A stretch of DNA of 64,000 nt from Porphyromonas sp. oral taxon 278 str. W7784 (GTDB taxonomy: Bacteria; Bacteroidota; Bacteroidia; Bacteroidales; Porphyromonadaceae): positions 231,013 to 295,012 of the forward strand of contig NZ_KI259221.1 in assembly GCF_000467855.2 (NCBI RefSeq). Direction: 5' to 3'. Each line of letters opens with the position of its first letter. Positions within the stretch are counted from its first letter, which is position 1. A model generated the notes under the pieces. It ran no database searches. It worked only from the letters and a program-made list of their open reading frames with translations, and had not been told where the DNA came from. Position numbers and translations under genes: made by a program. This document shows, piece by piece, positions 19,252 to 28,283 of the stretch.

Positions 19252-19998
19252 ATGCGCGTCATCACGATCATCCCCGCTCGCTATGCTTCTACTCGTTTCC
19301 CAGGTAAGCCCCTCGTAGATATCGGAGGTAAGCCTATGATCATCCGTGTCGTGGAGCGAGCCCTCGAAGTGACTACCGACGTGGTGGTCGCTACTGATGA
19401 CGAGCGTATCCTCTCCGTTGTGAAGGAGCATGGCTACCAAGCAGTGATGACTTCGCCCGATCACCATTCGGGCACGGAGCGTTGTCTCGAAGCCTACGAG
19501 CTCTTGGGTAAGGAGGCCGATATCCTGATCAACCTTCAAGGGGATGAGCCCTTCATCGCAGACGAACAGATACGCCTTCTGATCTCAGCCTTTGAGACCC
19601 AAGGAGACGACGAAGCCGTAGACATCGCTACCCTTGCCCAGCCCTTCCCATCGACGACGACCAACGAGGAGCTAGCCAACCCCAATGCCGTGAAGCTAGT
19701 TCGTAGCTCCGTCTCGGGTAATGCCCGTTACTTCAGTAGGTCTGTCATCCCCTATCTCCGAGGGTGTGAAGGGCCTTGGGCACGCCAGCACCAATACCTC
19801 AAGCACATCGGTCTCTATGCCTTCCGCACAAAGATCCTCCCCCAGATACAGAGCCTTAGCCCCTCGCCACTAGAGCAGGGTGAGAGCCTCGAGCAACTAC
19901 GCTGGCTCGATGCCGGCCTACGCATACGGGTCATGCTCTCGGATCACGCTACCATCGGCATCGACACCCCCGAAGACCTCCAGCGCATCCCGCTCTAG
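19252..19998 (+). CDS. kdsB: CMP-KDO synthetase (3-deoxy-manno-octulosonate cytidylyltransferase)
   Basis: KdsB activates KDO with CTP for addition to lipid A in lipopolysaccharide synthesis. At 248 residues it has the standard length. The N-terminal nucleotide-binding motif IIPARYASTRFPGKPL, the VVVATDDERI segment and NLQGDEPF are diagnostic. Near the C-terminus, SPLEQGESLEQLRWLDAG and the IDTPEDL motif are also family hallmarks. It is cytoplasmic. It precedes dnaG by 12 bp in an unusual lipid A / replication pair. Confidence 0.97.
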   Translation: MRVITIIPARYASTRFPGKPLVDIGGKPMIIRVVERALEVTTDVVVATDDERILSVVKEHGYQAVMTSPDHHSGTERCLEAYELLGKEADILINLQGDEPFIADEQIRLLISAFETQGDDEAVDIATLAQPFPSTTTNEELANPNAVKLVRSSVSGNARYFSRSVIPYLRGCEGPWARQHQYLKHIGLYAFRTKILPQIQSLSPSPLEQGESLEQLRWLDAGLRIRVMLSDHATIGIDTPEDLQRIPL

Positions 19999-20010
19999 CC
20001 CTTCCCTCCC

Positions 20011-22140
20011 TTGATCGATCAGCAGACACGACAGCGGATCCTTGACTCCGCTCAGATCCTAGATGTAGTCAGTGACTTCATCAGCTTACGCCGCCAAGGG
20101 GTAAGCTATGTCGGCTTGTGCCCCTTCCACAGCGATCGCAACCCCTCCTTCTACGTCAACCCTGCGAAGAATATCTGCAAGTGCTTCTCCTGCGGGGAAG
20201 GGGGTACTCCACTCAACTTCATCATGAAGCATGAGCAGCTCTCCTATACCGAGGCGCTCAAATACTTAGCAAAGAAGTACAACATCGAGGTCGTCGAACG
20301 AGAGGAGACCGAGGAAGAGAAGCAGCGCAATAACGAGCGAGAGAGCCTCTTCGTCGTCAATGACTTTGCGGCGAAGTTCTTCCAGAAGCAACTGACCGAC
20401 ACCGAAGAAGGGCGATCGGTCGGGATCGCCTATTTTAGGGAGCGTGGGATACGCCCTGAGACCATCGAGAAGTTCGGGCTTGGCTATTCACCAGAGAGCA
20501 AGACGGCATTCACCCAAGCGGCACTGCAGGCGGGCTATCCCATGCGTCGTCTCTCCGAAGTGGGGCTTACCATTGAGTACGAAGACCGCCCAGGAGTAGG
20601 TATCGACCGCTTCCGTGGACGAGTCATCTTCCCTGTACGCAATCTCAGTGGACGCTATGTCGCCTTCGGAGGTCGTGTGATGACGAAGTCAGCCAAGACC
20701 GCCAAGTACGTCAATTCCCCCGAGAGCCTGATCTATTCTAAGAGCCGAGAGCTATATGGTCTCTATTGGGCAAAGAGTGCTATTGCCAAGAAGGGCATGT
20801 GCTACCTCGTCGAAGGCTACACCGATGTGCTCTCCATGCATCAGGCGGGGATAGAGAATGTAGTCTCGTCCTCAGGCACGGCTCTTACCCTCGATCAGAT
20901 ACGACTCATCCGTCGCTTCACCTCCAGCATCACCGTCCTCTATGATGGGGATGCTGCAGGGATCAAGGCCGCTCTCCGAGGGATCGACCTTCTCCTCGAA
21001 GAAGGCTTCCGTATCAAGGTCGTCCTCCTGCCCGAAGGTGAGGACCCCGACTCCTTTGCCCGTAGTCACAGCAGTAGCGAACTGGAGGAATATCTAAAGA
21101 CCCATGAGACGGACTTCATTCACTTCAAGATTGAGCTCTACCAGGAGGAGATGGAGCGAGATCCACTGCGACGTGCCGAACTGATCTCCGACATCATGCG
21201 TAGCATTGCGCTCATCCCCGACAGCATCCAGCGAGCCGTCCTTATCCAAAGCTCCTCAGCGACTCTGAGGATGGGAGAGCATCTCCTACAAGAGGAGGTG
21301 AATAAGCTTCGCCGTCGTGGTGTCAGTGCACAGGGCTTCGTAGCTCCTCAGCGAAGCTATGAGCCGAACGAACACGCCCCTCACCCTACCCCATCCATCC
21401 CCCCTCAGATAGAGGAAGTCCCCGACAAGGCAGAGGCCCTATCTGATGAAGCCTATGGATCTCTGGTAGCGAGAGAGGATAGCATCGAGCCATTCGAGCG
21501 GGAACTGATGCAGCTCCTCCTCCTCTACAGCGATCGGCAGATCATCATCCCCATGGGTATGGCTACGCCAGAGTACGAGGGCGAGAAGTTCCCCAATGAG
21601 GATAGCTACTTCACGCTACACTCCTTCATCGAGCGAGAGCTGATGCTCGTCGGGGCTGAAGCTATGTATTCGCCCCTCTTCGGTCGCTTCATGCAGGAGC
21701 TCTCTTCGATGACGGAGGGAGAAGAGGGTACGACGGTCTCGCACTTCGCTAATCATCCTGAGGATCACCTTCGCAAGGTCACTACCGATCTGGTGAGTGA
21801 GAGCGAACTGCTGGAGTACCGCCCTGACCAAGACCTCCTACCCAGCTACCTCACGACTGCCTCGGCTACGGCCTCCGCTGCCCCCTCCGAAGAAGAGGCT
21901 CGGGAGGAGGAAGAGAGGAAGGAAGCAAGGTATCTGGGGTCAGTAGCTCTAAGAGCTTGTAATAGCTACAAGATGGCGCTCCTAGTGCGTCTCATTCAGG
22001 ATATACACACGGAGATCAAGCAGGCACAGCGTTCGGGGGATCATGCTACGATCCTAGAGCGTATGGCCGAGATCAATAGACTCAACGCTGAGAAGCGTAG
22101 ACTCTCCGACTTGCTAGGCGAACGTACCATCGTCGGCTAG
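20011..22140 (+). CDS. dnaG: DNA primase
   Basis: DnaG makes RNA primers for lagging-strand synthesis at the replication fork. The 709-residue protein starts with TTG at 20011. No in-frame ATG lies between the kdsB stop and the conserved IDQQTRQRILDSAQILDVV start. The CHC2 zinc site is C37, H40, C58 and C61. The catalytic core includes RFRGRVIFPVRNLSGRYVAFGGR, the Toprim EGYTDV and the DGDAAG metal motif. The C-terminal about 270 residues include an acidic, Glu-rich stretch before the DnaB-interacting end. It converges on priA with only 23 bp between stops and no hairpin terminator visible. Confidence 0.97.
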   Translation: MIDQQTRQRILDSAQILDVVSDFISLRRQGVSYVGLCPFHSDRNPSFYVNPAKNICKCFSCGEGGTPLNFIMKHEQLSYTEALKYLAKKYNIEVVEREETEEEKQRNNERESLFVVNDFAAKFFQKQLTDTEEGRSVGIAYFRERGIRPETIEKFGLGYSPESKTAFTQAALQAGYPMRRLSEVGLTIEYEDRPGVGIDRFRGRVIFPVRNLSGRYVAFGGRVMTKSAKTAKYVNSPESLIYSKSRELYGLYWAKSAIAKKGMCYLVEGYTDVLSMHQAGIENVVSSSGTALTLDQIRLIRRFTSSITVLYDGDAAGIKAALRGIDLLLEEGFRIKVVLLPEGEDPDSFARSHSSSELEEYLKTHETDFIHFKIELYQEEMERDPLRRAELISDIMRSIALIPDSIQRAVLIQSSSATLRMGEHLLQEEVNKLRRRGVSAQGFVAPQRSYEPNEHAPHPTPSIPPQIEEVPDKAEALSDEAYGSLVAREDSIEPFERELMQLLLLYSDRQIIIPMGMATPEYEGEKFPNEDSYFTLHSFIERELMLVGAEAMYSPLFGRFMQELSSMTEGEEGTTVSHFANHPEDHLRKVTTDLVSESELLEYRPDQDLLPSYLTTASATASAAPSEEEAREEEERKEARYLGSVALRACNSYKMALLVRLIQDIHTEIKQAQRSGDHATILERMAEINRLNAEKRRLSDLLGERTIVG

Positions 22141-22163
22141 CCTCCCCTTCCCCCTACTTACTC

Positions 22164-24662
22164 TTATAGCGGATCTACATCATAGTAGATCTGTAGGCGT
22201 GTGCTCTCCGGTACGGATAGGCGTAGCTGATGGACTGCGGATACGAAGGCCTCTCGCTCCTCCCTATACGACTGTCGGAAGGGACGGCGGATGACGATCT
22301 GTCTCAGATAGTAGCCTTCGATACGCCCTACGTGCGGTGTCTGTGGGTCTGTCACTCGCTCTCCGGGAAGGAGGGCTTGTAGGTAGCGAGCGAGCACAAG
22401 CGAAGCTGAGGAGAGCAGGCGCTCATCCTTCCCCCGTAGCCAGAGATGTGTCAGACGGGTGAAGGGCGGGAATGAAGTCGCCTCCCGCTCCGCTAGGATC
22501 TCCGACATGAAGGCATCATAGTCCCCCTCACGGAGTGCCTTCACGAAAGGAGTCTCTGGATCATTGGTCTGCAGAAGGAAGGTCGGGAGGCTCTCCTTCG
22601 TCCCTCGGGTACGTAGCCTCAGCTGATGAAGGAGCTGATAGGCTCGCTCCTGCGATCGGAAGTCAGGGACACCCAGCACAGCATCCAGCTGGACGACAGC
22701 GATGAGTCCCAGATCCTCCCATATAGGCTGATTGCGGATCAGTTGGGTACCGAGGAGGATCTCAGCGGAGCCTGATTCGATCCGCTCCAGTAACTCTAGT
22801 TGCTTCTTCCTCGAGGCAAGGGTATCGCTGTCGATACGTAGCACCTCGAGGCTCGGCAGTTGCTCTCCTAGCTCCTCCTCCACCCGCTCGATCCCATAGC
22901 CTACCTGTCTTAGGGCGGGCTTCATCCCCTGCTTCGTCGTGACCTCGGTAGCACCGCAGTGTGGGCATGCCTCGGGTAGTGGCTCTACGTGCCCGCAGTA
23001 GTGACAGAGCAGAGCCTGCCGTGAGCGATGGTAGGTAAGGCTCACATCACAGTTGGGGCAGAGGATACGCTGCTGGCAAGCGTCACAGTGGACATAGGGG
23101 GCATAGCCTCTACGATTCTGCAGGAGGAGGACCTTCTTCCCTCGGGCGACGGTATCCTTGATACGCTCGATGAGGTAAGGGGTGAGCGTATGTTGCCACG
23201 CCACCTCACGAAGGGAGCGGAGGCGCCTGAGATGAATGGTCTCTATCGAGGGGAGAAGCCCATCCTCAGGGCTAGGTGAAGCAGTCTGAGGCCGAAGGAG
23301 ATGATACTTCCCTCTCAGGGCATGGAAGAGCACCTCTGCCGAAGGGGTCAAGGAGGCAAGAAGTACCTGAGCACCCGCCTCATGGGCTCGCCATAGAGCG
23401 ACATCCCGAGCGTGGTAGCGAGGGGCAAGGAGCTGTTGCTTGTAGAGGTACTCCTGCTCCTCGTCGATGATGACGAGCCTGAGGCGAGGTAGTGGCAGAT
23501 AGATCGCCGAGCGTGTCCCCACGACGAGGGCAGGGCTCGTCAGTTCACTCAGGCGCATATAGGTCTCTACCCGCACGGCCTCACTGATGAGGCTATGATA
23601 GGGGTAGTAGCATCCAGGGGCTAATGCTGCCAGTCGCTGGAGGAAGCTGAAGGCCGAAGGGACAGAGTGCACCGAGGGGGTGAGGTAGAGGACCTGCCCA
23701 CCCTCGGCGAGTGTACGGGCGATCTGCGCTAGGATGTATGCTTCCTTAGCGCTAGCCTCCTCGGCATAGTAGAGCGTGACGGGATGAGTCAGAGGGGCAA
23801 CCTCGGGTAGTTCCTGTAGTTCGGGCTCTAGGGTATGCTCCCCGAGGCGACTCTGGGGGGCTTCGATCTGCTCGAGTATTCCCTTAGCGATGAGGCTCCT
23901 CAGTGGGGCGTCGCCCTGAGGGAGGGTGTCGAGGAGCATCGAGCGATGAAGGCTTCCCTCGAGGGTCTGCCCTGTCCGCTCAAGCCCCTGGATGAAGGCG
24001 GTGAGGAGCTCCTCCTGTCGGGGGGCTCTCCCGAGGGTATCGAAGACCGAGGCAAGCGCCTCGTCGTCCCTCCGATAGCTCTCCGCAAGACGGAGGTAGC
24101 GAGCGACCTTGGGGCGATAGCGAGGCTGTAGCTGTTCGTCGGGGAGGACCGCCCCTAGGGAGATGAGACGGAGGAGGGGGCGGGTAAGCCGTCGACCGAG
24201 GAGATGCTCCAGACGCTCGGTAGAGACGGCCTTACCCCGCTGTGCCGTGAGGTGATCCAGGATCGAGAGTTCTATCTCCGAGAGGGGCTCCGTAGCCTCG
24301 AACTCGGGATTTATGAGGAGCATCGTCTTGCTCTCTGGTAGGAGCCCAGAGGGCAGGGCGTCGCGGAGGACCGAGCCGATAGGACAGCAGTAGTAGTAGG
24401 CCATCCACTGCCAGAGGCGGAGGGTCTCGGTGGAGAGGATAGGTCGAGCATCTAGGATCTGCTCCACCTGCTTGTAGCTTCCTCCTTCTTCGTCCTCCCA
24501 TAGCGAGAAGACCATCCCCGTATAGTAGCGCTTCCCGCCGAAGGGTATGACGACACGACAGCCCACCCCGAAGTCTGGAGCTTCTCGAAGGAGCTCTTCG
24601 GGGACGAGGTAGCTAAAGAGTCCCTCTAGGGCTAAGGGGATGATGACCTCTACTCGAAGCAT
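22164..24662 (-). CDS. priA: PriA primosomal protein N' with degenerate helicase motifs
   Basis: PriA normally binds stalled forks, unwinds DNA and reloads the replisome. This 832-residue protein keeps the N-terminal 3'-end-binding domain and all eight zinc cysteines (residues 526-569: CDAC, CPNC, CHYC, CPHC). The ATPase/helicase motifs are degraded. The Walker A region (normally HGVTGSGKTEVY) reads YYAEEASAKEAY at 298-309. The DEEH box is DEEQ (400-403). The TATPS motif is SLTPS (437-441). The TKGxDF motif is IRNQPIWED (642-650). The QxxGRAGR arginine finger motif is QLRLRTRG (680-687). The frame is intact over 2.5 kb, so the protein is probably made and structural rather than a helicase. 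The first codons overlap the end of cobD by 13 bp. Confidence 0.92.
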   Translation of the reverse strand: MLRVEVIIPLALEGLFSYLVPEELLREAPDFGVGCRVVIPFGGKRYYTGMVFSLWEDEEGGSYKQVEQILDARPILSTETLRLWQWMAYYYCCPIGSVLRDALPSGLLPESKTMLLINPEFEATEPLSEIELSILDHLTAQRGKAVSTERLEHLLGRRLTRPLLRLISLGAVLPDEQLQPRYRPKVARYLRLAESYRRDDEALASVFDTLGRAPRQEELLTAFIQGLERTGQTLEGSLHRSMLLDTLPQGDAPLRSLIAKGILEQIEAPQSRLGEHTLEPELQELPEVAPLTHPVTLYYAEEASAKEAYILAQIARTLAEGGQVLYLTPSVHSVPSAFSFLQRLAALAPGCYYPYHSLISEAVRVETYMRLSELTSPALVVGTRSAIYLPLPRLRLVIIDEEQEYLYKQQLLAPRYHARDVALWRAHEAGAQVLLASLTPSAEVLFHALRGKYHLLRPQTASPSPEDGLLPSIETIHLRRLRSLREVAWQHTLTPYLIERIKDTVARGKKVLLLQNRRGYAPYVHCDACQQRILCPNCDVSLTYHRSRQALLCHYCGHVEPLPEACPHCGATEVTTKQGMKPALRQVGYGIERVEEELGEQLPSLEVLRIDSDTLASRKKQLELLERIESGSAEILLGTQLIRNQPIWEDLGLIAVVQLDAVLGVPDFRSQERAYQLLHQLRLRTRGTKESLPTFLLQTNDPETPFVKALREGDYDAFMSEILAEREATSFPPFTRLTHLWLRGKDERLLSSASLVLARYLQALLPGERVTDPQTPHVGRIEGYYLRQIVIRRPFRQSYREEREAFVSAVHQLRLSVPESTRLQIYYDVDPL

Positions 24663-25696
24663 GGGAGCGTAGTCGATGAGGAGATGTCGGTAAGTGCCTC
24701 TATGAGGAGGTCGTTCTCCTCGGGGCGCTGGGTAGCTATACGGATCGTGGGCTCGGAGTAGCCGAAGTTCGTCGCATCACGCACCAGGAGCCCATAGCGC
24801 CGAGCTAGGAGCGTCTTGAGTGCCCCTCCACTAGGGATACTCGGATGGTCGCAGTGCACGAGGAAGAAGTGCGTCTCTGTGGGGCAAGGTCTGAAGTGCG
24901 GGAGCCGATCGATGGCCTGCCACAGGCGTCGACACTCAGAGAAGAGAAGCCCCTTATCAAGGAGGTCTGGGAAGCCCTGCTTCACGATCCACTCACCGGC
25001 AGCGATGGCAAGCGAAGAGACCGACCAAGGGGGGGCATAGGCGCTTAGCTCCCGGATCACTTCCCGACGAGCTAGGACGTAGCCGAGGCGAAGCCCTGGC
25101 ATCGCATAGCGCTTGGTCAGAGAGGCCACGAAGATCACATTGGGGAAGAGCTCCAGCGTCTCCCGTGGATCGGGGAGCTCTGCCTCGGTGAAGTAGCTGT
25201 AGGAGCTATCGATGACGAAGTAGATGTTCGGATAGCTCCGCCAGAGTTGCTGGAGTTCGGTGAGGGGATAGACCTCGCCCGTAGGGTTATTGGGAGAGCA
25301 GAGCCAGTAGAGTCCTAGGCGCTGATGGTCCTGGGGGTCAAGCTCCGTGAGCTGACACTGCTCCTCGGCAAAGAGCGCCCCCGCATCTCGGTACTCGCTG
25401 AAGGTAGGGCGAGGCCCATAGTAGTGCGTCCCCGAGCGGTAGGTCTGTGCCAGGAGGTAGATCGCCTCTGTAGCTCCACTTGTCACGAGGATCTCCTCCT
25501 CGGAGAGTCGATGGTGCGAGGCGAGTGCCCGAGCTAGGGACGAGGCCGTAGGGTCAGGGTACGAACCGATGCAGTCGATCTGCTCCCTGAGGTACGCACG
25601 GAGGTCGTCTGCCGAGGTCAGGCTCGTCACATTGGAGCTGAAGTTCGCCTTGATCCCCTCATAGTGATGAAGGTCGTCTCCGTGTCCGTTCCTCAT
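24650..25696 (-). CDS. cobD: CobD-like L-threonine-O-3-phosphate decarboxylase (PLP aminotransferase fold)
   Basis: CobD makes (R)-1-amino-2-propanol phosphate for the cobalamin nucleotide loop. The 348-residue protein is a fold-type I PLP enzyme: the N-terminal region has NFSSNV, then ILVTSGATEAIYLLAQ, CSPNNPTGEVY, the FVIDSSYS segment and the PLP lysine in SLTKRYAMPGLRLGY. Its start overlaps the cobQ stop by 4 bp and its end overlaps the priA start by 13 bp, so all are translated from one transcript. HisC (histidinol-phosphate aminotransferase) is the main alternative, but the cobQ neighbour favours CobD. Confidence 0.85.
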   Translation of the reverse strand: MRNGHGDDLHHYEGIKANFSSNVTSLTSADDLRAYLREQIDCIGSYPDPTASSLARALASHHRLSEEEILVTSGATEAIYLLAQTYRSGTHYYGPRPTFSEYRDAGALFAEEQCQLTELDPQDHQRLGLYWLCSPNNPTGEVYPLTELQQLWRSYPNIYFVIDSSYSYFTEAELPDPRETLELFPNVIFVASLTKRYAMPGLRLGYVLARREVIRELSAYAPPWSVSSLAIAAGEWIVKQGFPDLLDKGLLFSECRRLWQAIDRLPHFRPCPTETHFFLVHCDHPSIPSGGALKTLLARRYGLLVRDATNFGYSEPTIRIATQRPEENDLLIEALTDISSSTTLPCFE

Positions 25697-27192
25697 ACAC
25701 TCATGATCTGATAGATACGCTCCAGGTCGACGTGCTCACGGAGGTGGTCAGCCAGACGATCGTATTGCTCCTGCTTGAAGGCTTCGTAGTCCCAGCCCGC
25801 TCCCGAGTCTTGGATGCGGTCAGCGAAGGGGCGAAGCAGATAGTCCACGAAGACCGCATTGTCTAGGATACCATGTAGGTAGGTACCCATGCAGTGGGTA
25901 CCCGCCAGATAGCCCTCCTCACGGCCATCGGCCATACGCACGAGGGGCGAGGGGTCGAAGCCCTCGACGACCCGACTCTGCCCCATGTGGATCTCGTAAC
26001 CCGTGCAGGGCGTGGGATCATCGAGGAGGGTGAAGCTGGCCTGTGTCGTGACCTTCTCGGCTGCCATCTCGGTCGTGATGGGCAGGAGCCCTAGGCCGGG
26101 AAGGCGCTGGAGCTCACCCTCGACACCCTGGGGATCGATGACCTCCTGCCCGAGGATCTGATAGCCCCCACAGATACCGAGGATGGTCTTCCCCGCCCGA
26201 TGAGCACGGACGATCGCCTGAGCCACGCCATTGCGTCGTAGCTCGTAGAGGTCGGAGAGGGTACTCTTGCTCCCTGGGACGATGATGATGTCTGCACTCT
26301 GGAGCTCCTCGACATTGTTGGTATAGAAGAGGTGGATACGCTCATCCTGCTCCAGACGGGCGAAGTCAGTGTAGTTGGAGATGTAGCGTAGGAGGACGAC
26401 GGCGATATTCACCTTGCCCTGCTGGGAGGAGAAGGCACGGCGAGAGAGCGCTACCGAATCTTCCTCCTCGATATGTACGTCCGTGAGGTAGGGGACGACC
26501 CCGAGGACGGGTACTCCACAGAGCTCCTCGAGGAGCTTGCGTCCCTCGTCAAAGAGTCGGAGATCGCCTCTGAACTTATTGATGATCACCCCTGCGATGA
26601 GGCTACGGTACTCAGGCTTCTGTAGCATCACCGAGCCGTAGACCGAGGCGAAGACTCCTCCACGATCGATGTCAGCCACGAGGATGACCCGAGCACCGGC
26701 ATAGGCTGCCATCGGCATATTGACGATGTCCGAATCCTGGAGGTTAAGTTCGGAGATACTCCCCGCCCCCTCTAGGACGATGGGGCTGTAGCGAGCCCTG
26801 AGACGGTCGAAGGCGGCGTGCACCTCCCCTCGGAGTTCACCCCGCCCGACGGTACGGAAGTACTGGTAGGCATCCTTATTGCCTATGGGGCGACCATGCA
26901 GGATCACCTGAGAGGTCTTATCTGAGCTTGGCTTCAAGAGGACGGGGTTCATATCCGTATGGCAGGGTATCCCTGCGGCCTCGGCCTGCACAGCCTGGGC
27001 ACGTCCGAGCTCAAGGCCCTCCTCGGTGACGAAGGAATTGAGGGCCATGTTCTGCGCCTTGAATGGAGCAGGTCGATAGCCGTCCTGTAGGAAGATACGG
27101 CAGAAGCCTGCCGTGAGGATACTCTTGCCTACGTCGCTCCCCGTACCGACGAACATCAGCGGGGCGAGCTCTCTATGCTTCGTGCTACTCAT
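25693..27192 (-). CDS. cobQ: Cobyric acid synthase
   Basis: CobQ (CbiP) amidates adenosylcobyrinic a,c-diamide at four carboxylates using glutamine and ATP. The 499-residue protein has the N-terminal dethiobiotin-synthetase-like P-loop FVGTGSDVGKSILTAGFCR and the QNMALNS motif, then a class I glutamine amidotransferase domain with the nucleophile in LGICGGYQILG (about residue 335) and a His in THCMGTYLHG. Family length and order are normal. It overlaps the adenosyltransferase gene upstream by 8 bp and cobD downstream by 4 bp, a tight cobalamin operon. Confidence 0.95.
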   Translation of the reverse strand: MSSTKHRELAPLMFVGTGSDVGKSILTAGFCRIFLQDGYRPAPFKAQNMALNSFVTEEGLELGRAQAVQAEAAGIPCHTDMNPVLLKPSSDKTSQVILHGRPIGNKDAYQYFRTVGRGELRGEVHAAFDRLRARYSPIVLEGAGSISELNLQDSDIVNMPMAAYAGARVILVADIDRGGVFASVYGSVMLQKPEYRSLIAGVIINKFRGDLRLFDEGRKLLEELCGVPVLGVVPYLTDVHIEEEDSVALSRRAFSSQQGKVNIAVVLLRYISNYTDFARLEQDERIHLFYTNNVEELQSADIIIVPGSKSTLSDLYELRRNGVAQAIVRAHRAGKTILGICGGYQILGQEVIDPQGVEGELQRLPGLGLLPITTEMAAEKVTTQASFTLLDDPTPCTGYEIHMGQSRVVEGFDPSPLVRMADGREEGYLAGTHCMGTYLHGILDNAVFVDYLLRPFADRIQDSGAGWDYEAFKQEQYDRLADHLREHVDLERIYQIMSV

Positions 27193-27769
27193 CTTCCTTC
27201 TTACGCTTACGCTTGTAGCTGAAGGCTTGCCAGCGCTCCTCGGGCCAGCCCTGCTGGTTCATCTCCCACTTAGCGGAGACGAAGAGCCAGTCGCTCATGC
27301 GATTGACCCAGGGGATCAAGCCCTCGGGCAGGGGGTCAAGGCGGTCCAGCGTCCAGAGGCGTCGCTCAGCACGGCGGGCGACGGTGCGTGCCAGCTGGAT
27401 CTCTGCCGAGAGAGGCGTCCCTCCGGGGAGGATGAAGAAGCCATTCTCGGGGATCTCCTTCATCAGGCGGGCTGTCTCAGCCTCCAGATCCTCGACCCAC
27501 GATAGCTCGAAGTGATTAGGGTTCTCCTCCCTCCGCTCACTGCGTGTAGCGATGAGGCTCATGGCCTGCATGATACGCATCTGCACTTCTCCGAAGAATC
27601 GGTGCCTCGGGTCGTCCATAGCGAGGTGGGAGCGGATGAGTCCTAGATGAGCGTTCAGCTCATCCATCGTACCGTTGGCCTCGATACGTATATCATCTTT
27701 GGGGACACGTTCGCCACCGAAAATACCTGTGGTACCCCGATCCCCGGTCTTGGTCATTATTCTTGCCAT
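27185..27769 (-). CDS. pduO: PduO-type cob(I)alamin adenosyltransferase
   Basis: This enzyme transfers the adenosyl group of ATP to cob(I)alamin or cobinamide. The 194-residue protein has the PduO signature TKTGDRGTTGIFGGERVPKDD at the N-terminus and the C-terminal ARTVARRAERR and WVNRMSDWLFVSAKW motifs. It heads the operon pduO-cobQ-cobD-priA. Together these genes suggest cobinamide or corrinoid salvage rather than complete synthesis, because corrin ring genes are not in this window. The tail is very Lys/Arg-rich and overlaps cobQ by 8 bp. I found no cobalamin riboswitch upstream. Confidence 0.93.
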   Translation of the reverse strand: MARIMTKTGDRGTTGIFGGERVPKDDIRIEANGTMDELNAHLGLIRSHLAMDDPRHRFFGEVQMRIMQAMSLIATRSERREENPNHFELSWVEDLEAETARLMKEIPENGFFILPGGTPLSAEIQLARTVARRAERRLWTLDRLDPLPEGLIPWVNRMSDWLFVSAKWEMNQQGWPEERWQAFSYKRKRKKEDE

Positions 27770-27805
27770 GCTGTATTTTAGAGAGTTCAGGCTCTAGAGC
27801 CTAAA

Positions 27806-27813
27806 CAAAAATA
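27806..27813 (-). promoter_or_regulatory. -7 box for the pduO operon
   Basis: Minus strand TATTTTTG (TAnnTTTG) lies 37 bp before the pduO ATG. A small palindrome AGGCTCTAGAGCCT (27790-27803) sits at the expected transcript start and could be an operator. Confidence 0.5.
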
Positions 27814-27913
27814 AGTCAATTTCCACGGATAGCCTTTGCCCTGACTCCCCTTCCACTTACTGAGCATCTAGTGAGTGCTCCCTCCACGAGGCATCCCTCC
27901 CCTCCTCTACCTA

Positions 27914-28021
27914 CGCATTCATGGGGTCCTCTGGTGACCCATGCATGGGGTACCGAAGCGACCCATGAATGGGTCCCTCGAGGGAGGCATGAATGGCTAC
28001 CCTAGGGAGAGCATGAGCAAA
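27914..28021. repeat. 24-bp-period palindromic repeat array (family 1, copy B)
   Basis: Cores start at 27914, 27938, 27962 and 27986, with a degenerate fifth at 28010, all exactly 24 bp apart. CCCATGCATGGG and CCCATGAATGGG are the best units. The linker at 27974-27985 is the palindrome TCCCTCGAGGGA. The array lies in the 514-bp divergent region between pduO and the cytochrome bd operon. No other feature is seen from 28022 to the promoter at 28220. Confidence 0.9.
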
Positions 28022-28219
28022 CGAGGAGGCGAGGAATAACACCTCTGTAGTGAAACTTATCCTAAGAGGATAATACAGCCCTAAAGCTAGGAAATCAGTA
28101 GGATCAACAAGCAGTGAATAAATCTCATAAATCATACCATAGACAAAACCTATTGACATAAAAGGGGTAACTTCCCTGTTATCCTGCCAAAAATCCGCTT
28201 ATAGTCCCTAGTTTATTCC

Positions 28220-28227
28220 TATCTTTG
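28220..28227 (+). promoter_or_regulatory. -7 box for the cytochrome bd operon
   Basis: TATCTTTG matches TAnnTTTG, 56 bp before the DUF4492 gene. Confidence 0.6.
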
Positions 28228-28283
28228 CGCCTGACAGATAAATACAGTAGTAACGCTCCAACTCACATAACCTCATCGACCTC

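Noticed and set aside
24650-25696. Histidinol-phosphate aminotransferase (HisC)
   Set aside because: The PLP fold would fit, but overlap with cobQ and placement after pduO favour CobD, and no his genes are near.
27770-27910. Cobalamin riboswitch upstream of pduO-cobQ-cobD
   Set aside because: I found no B12-box-like sequence, and the promoter box lies only 37 bp before the start codon.
27911-28159. 82-residue open frame on the minus strand with 8-residue repeats
   Set aside because: It is produced by translating through the 24-bp repeat array (24 is a multiple of 3), has no family likeness and lies in a divergent promoter region.
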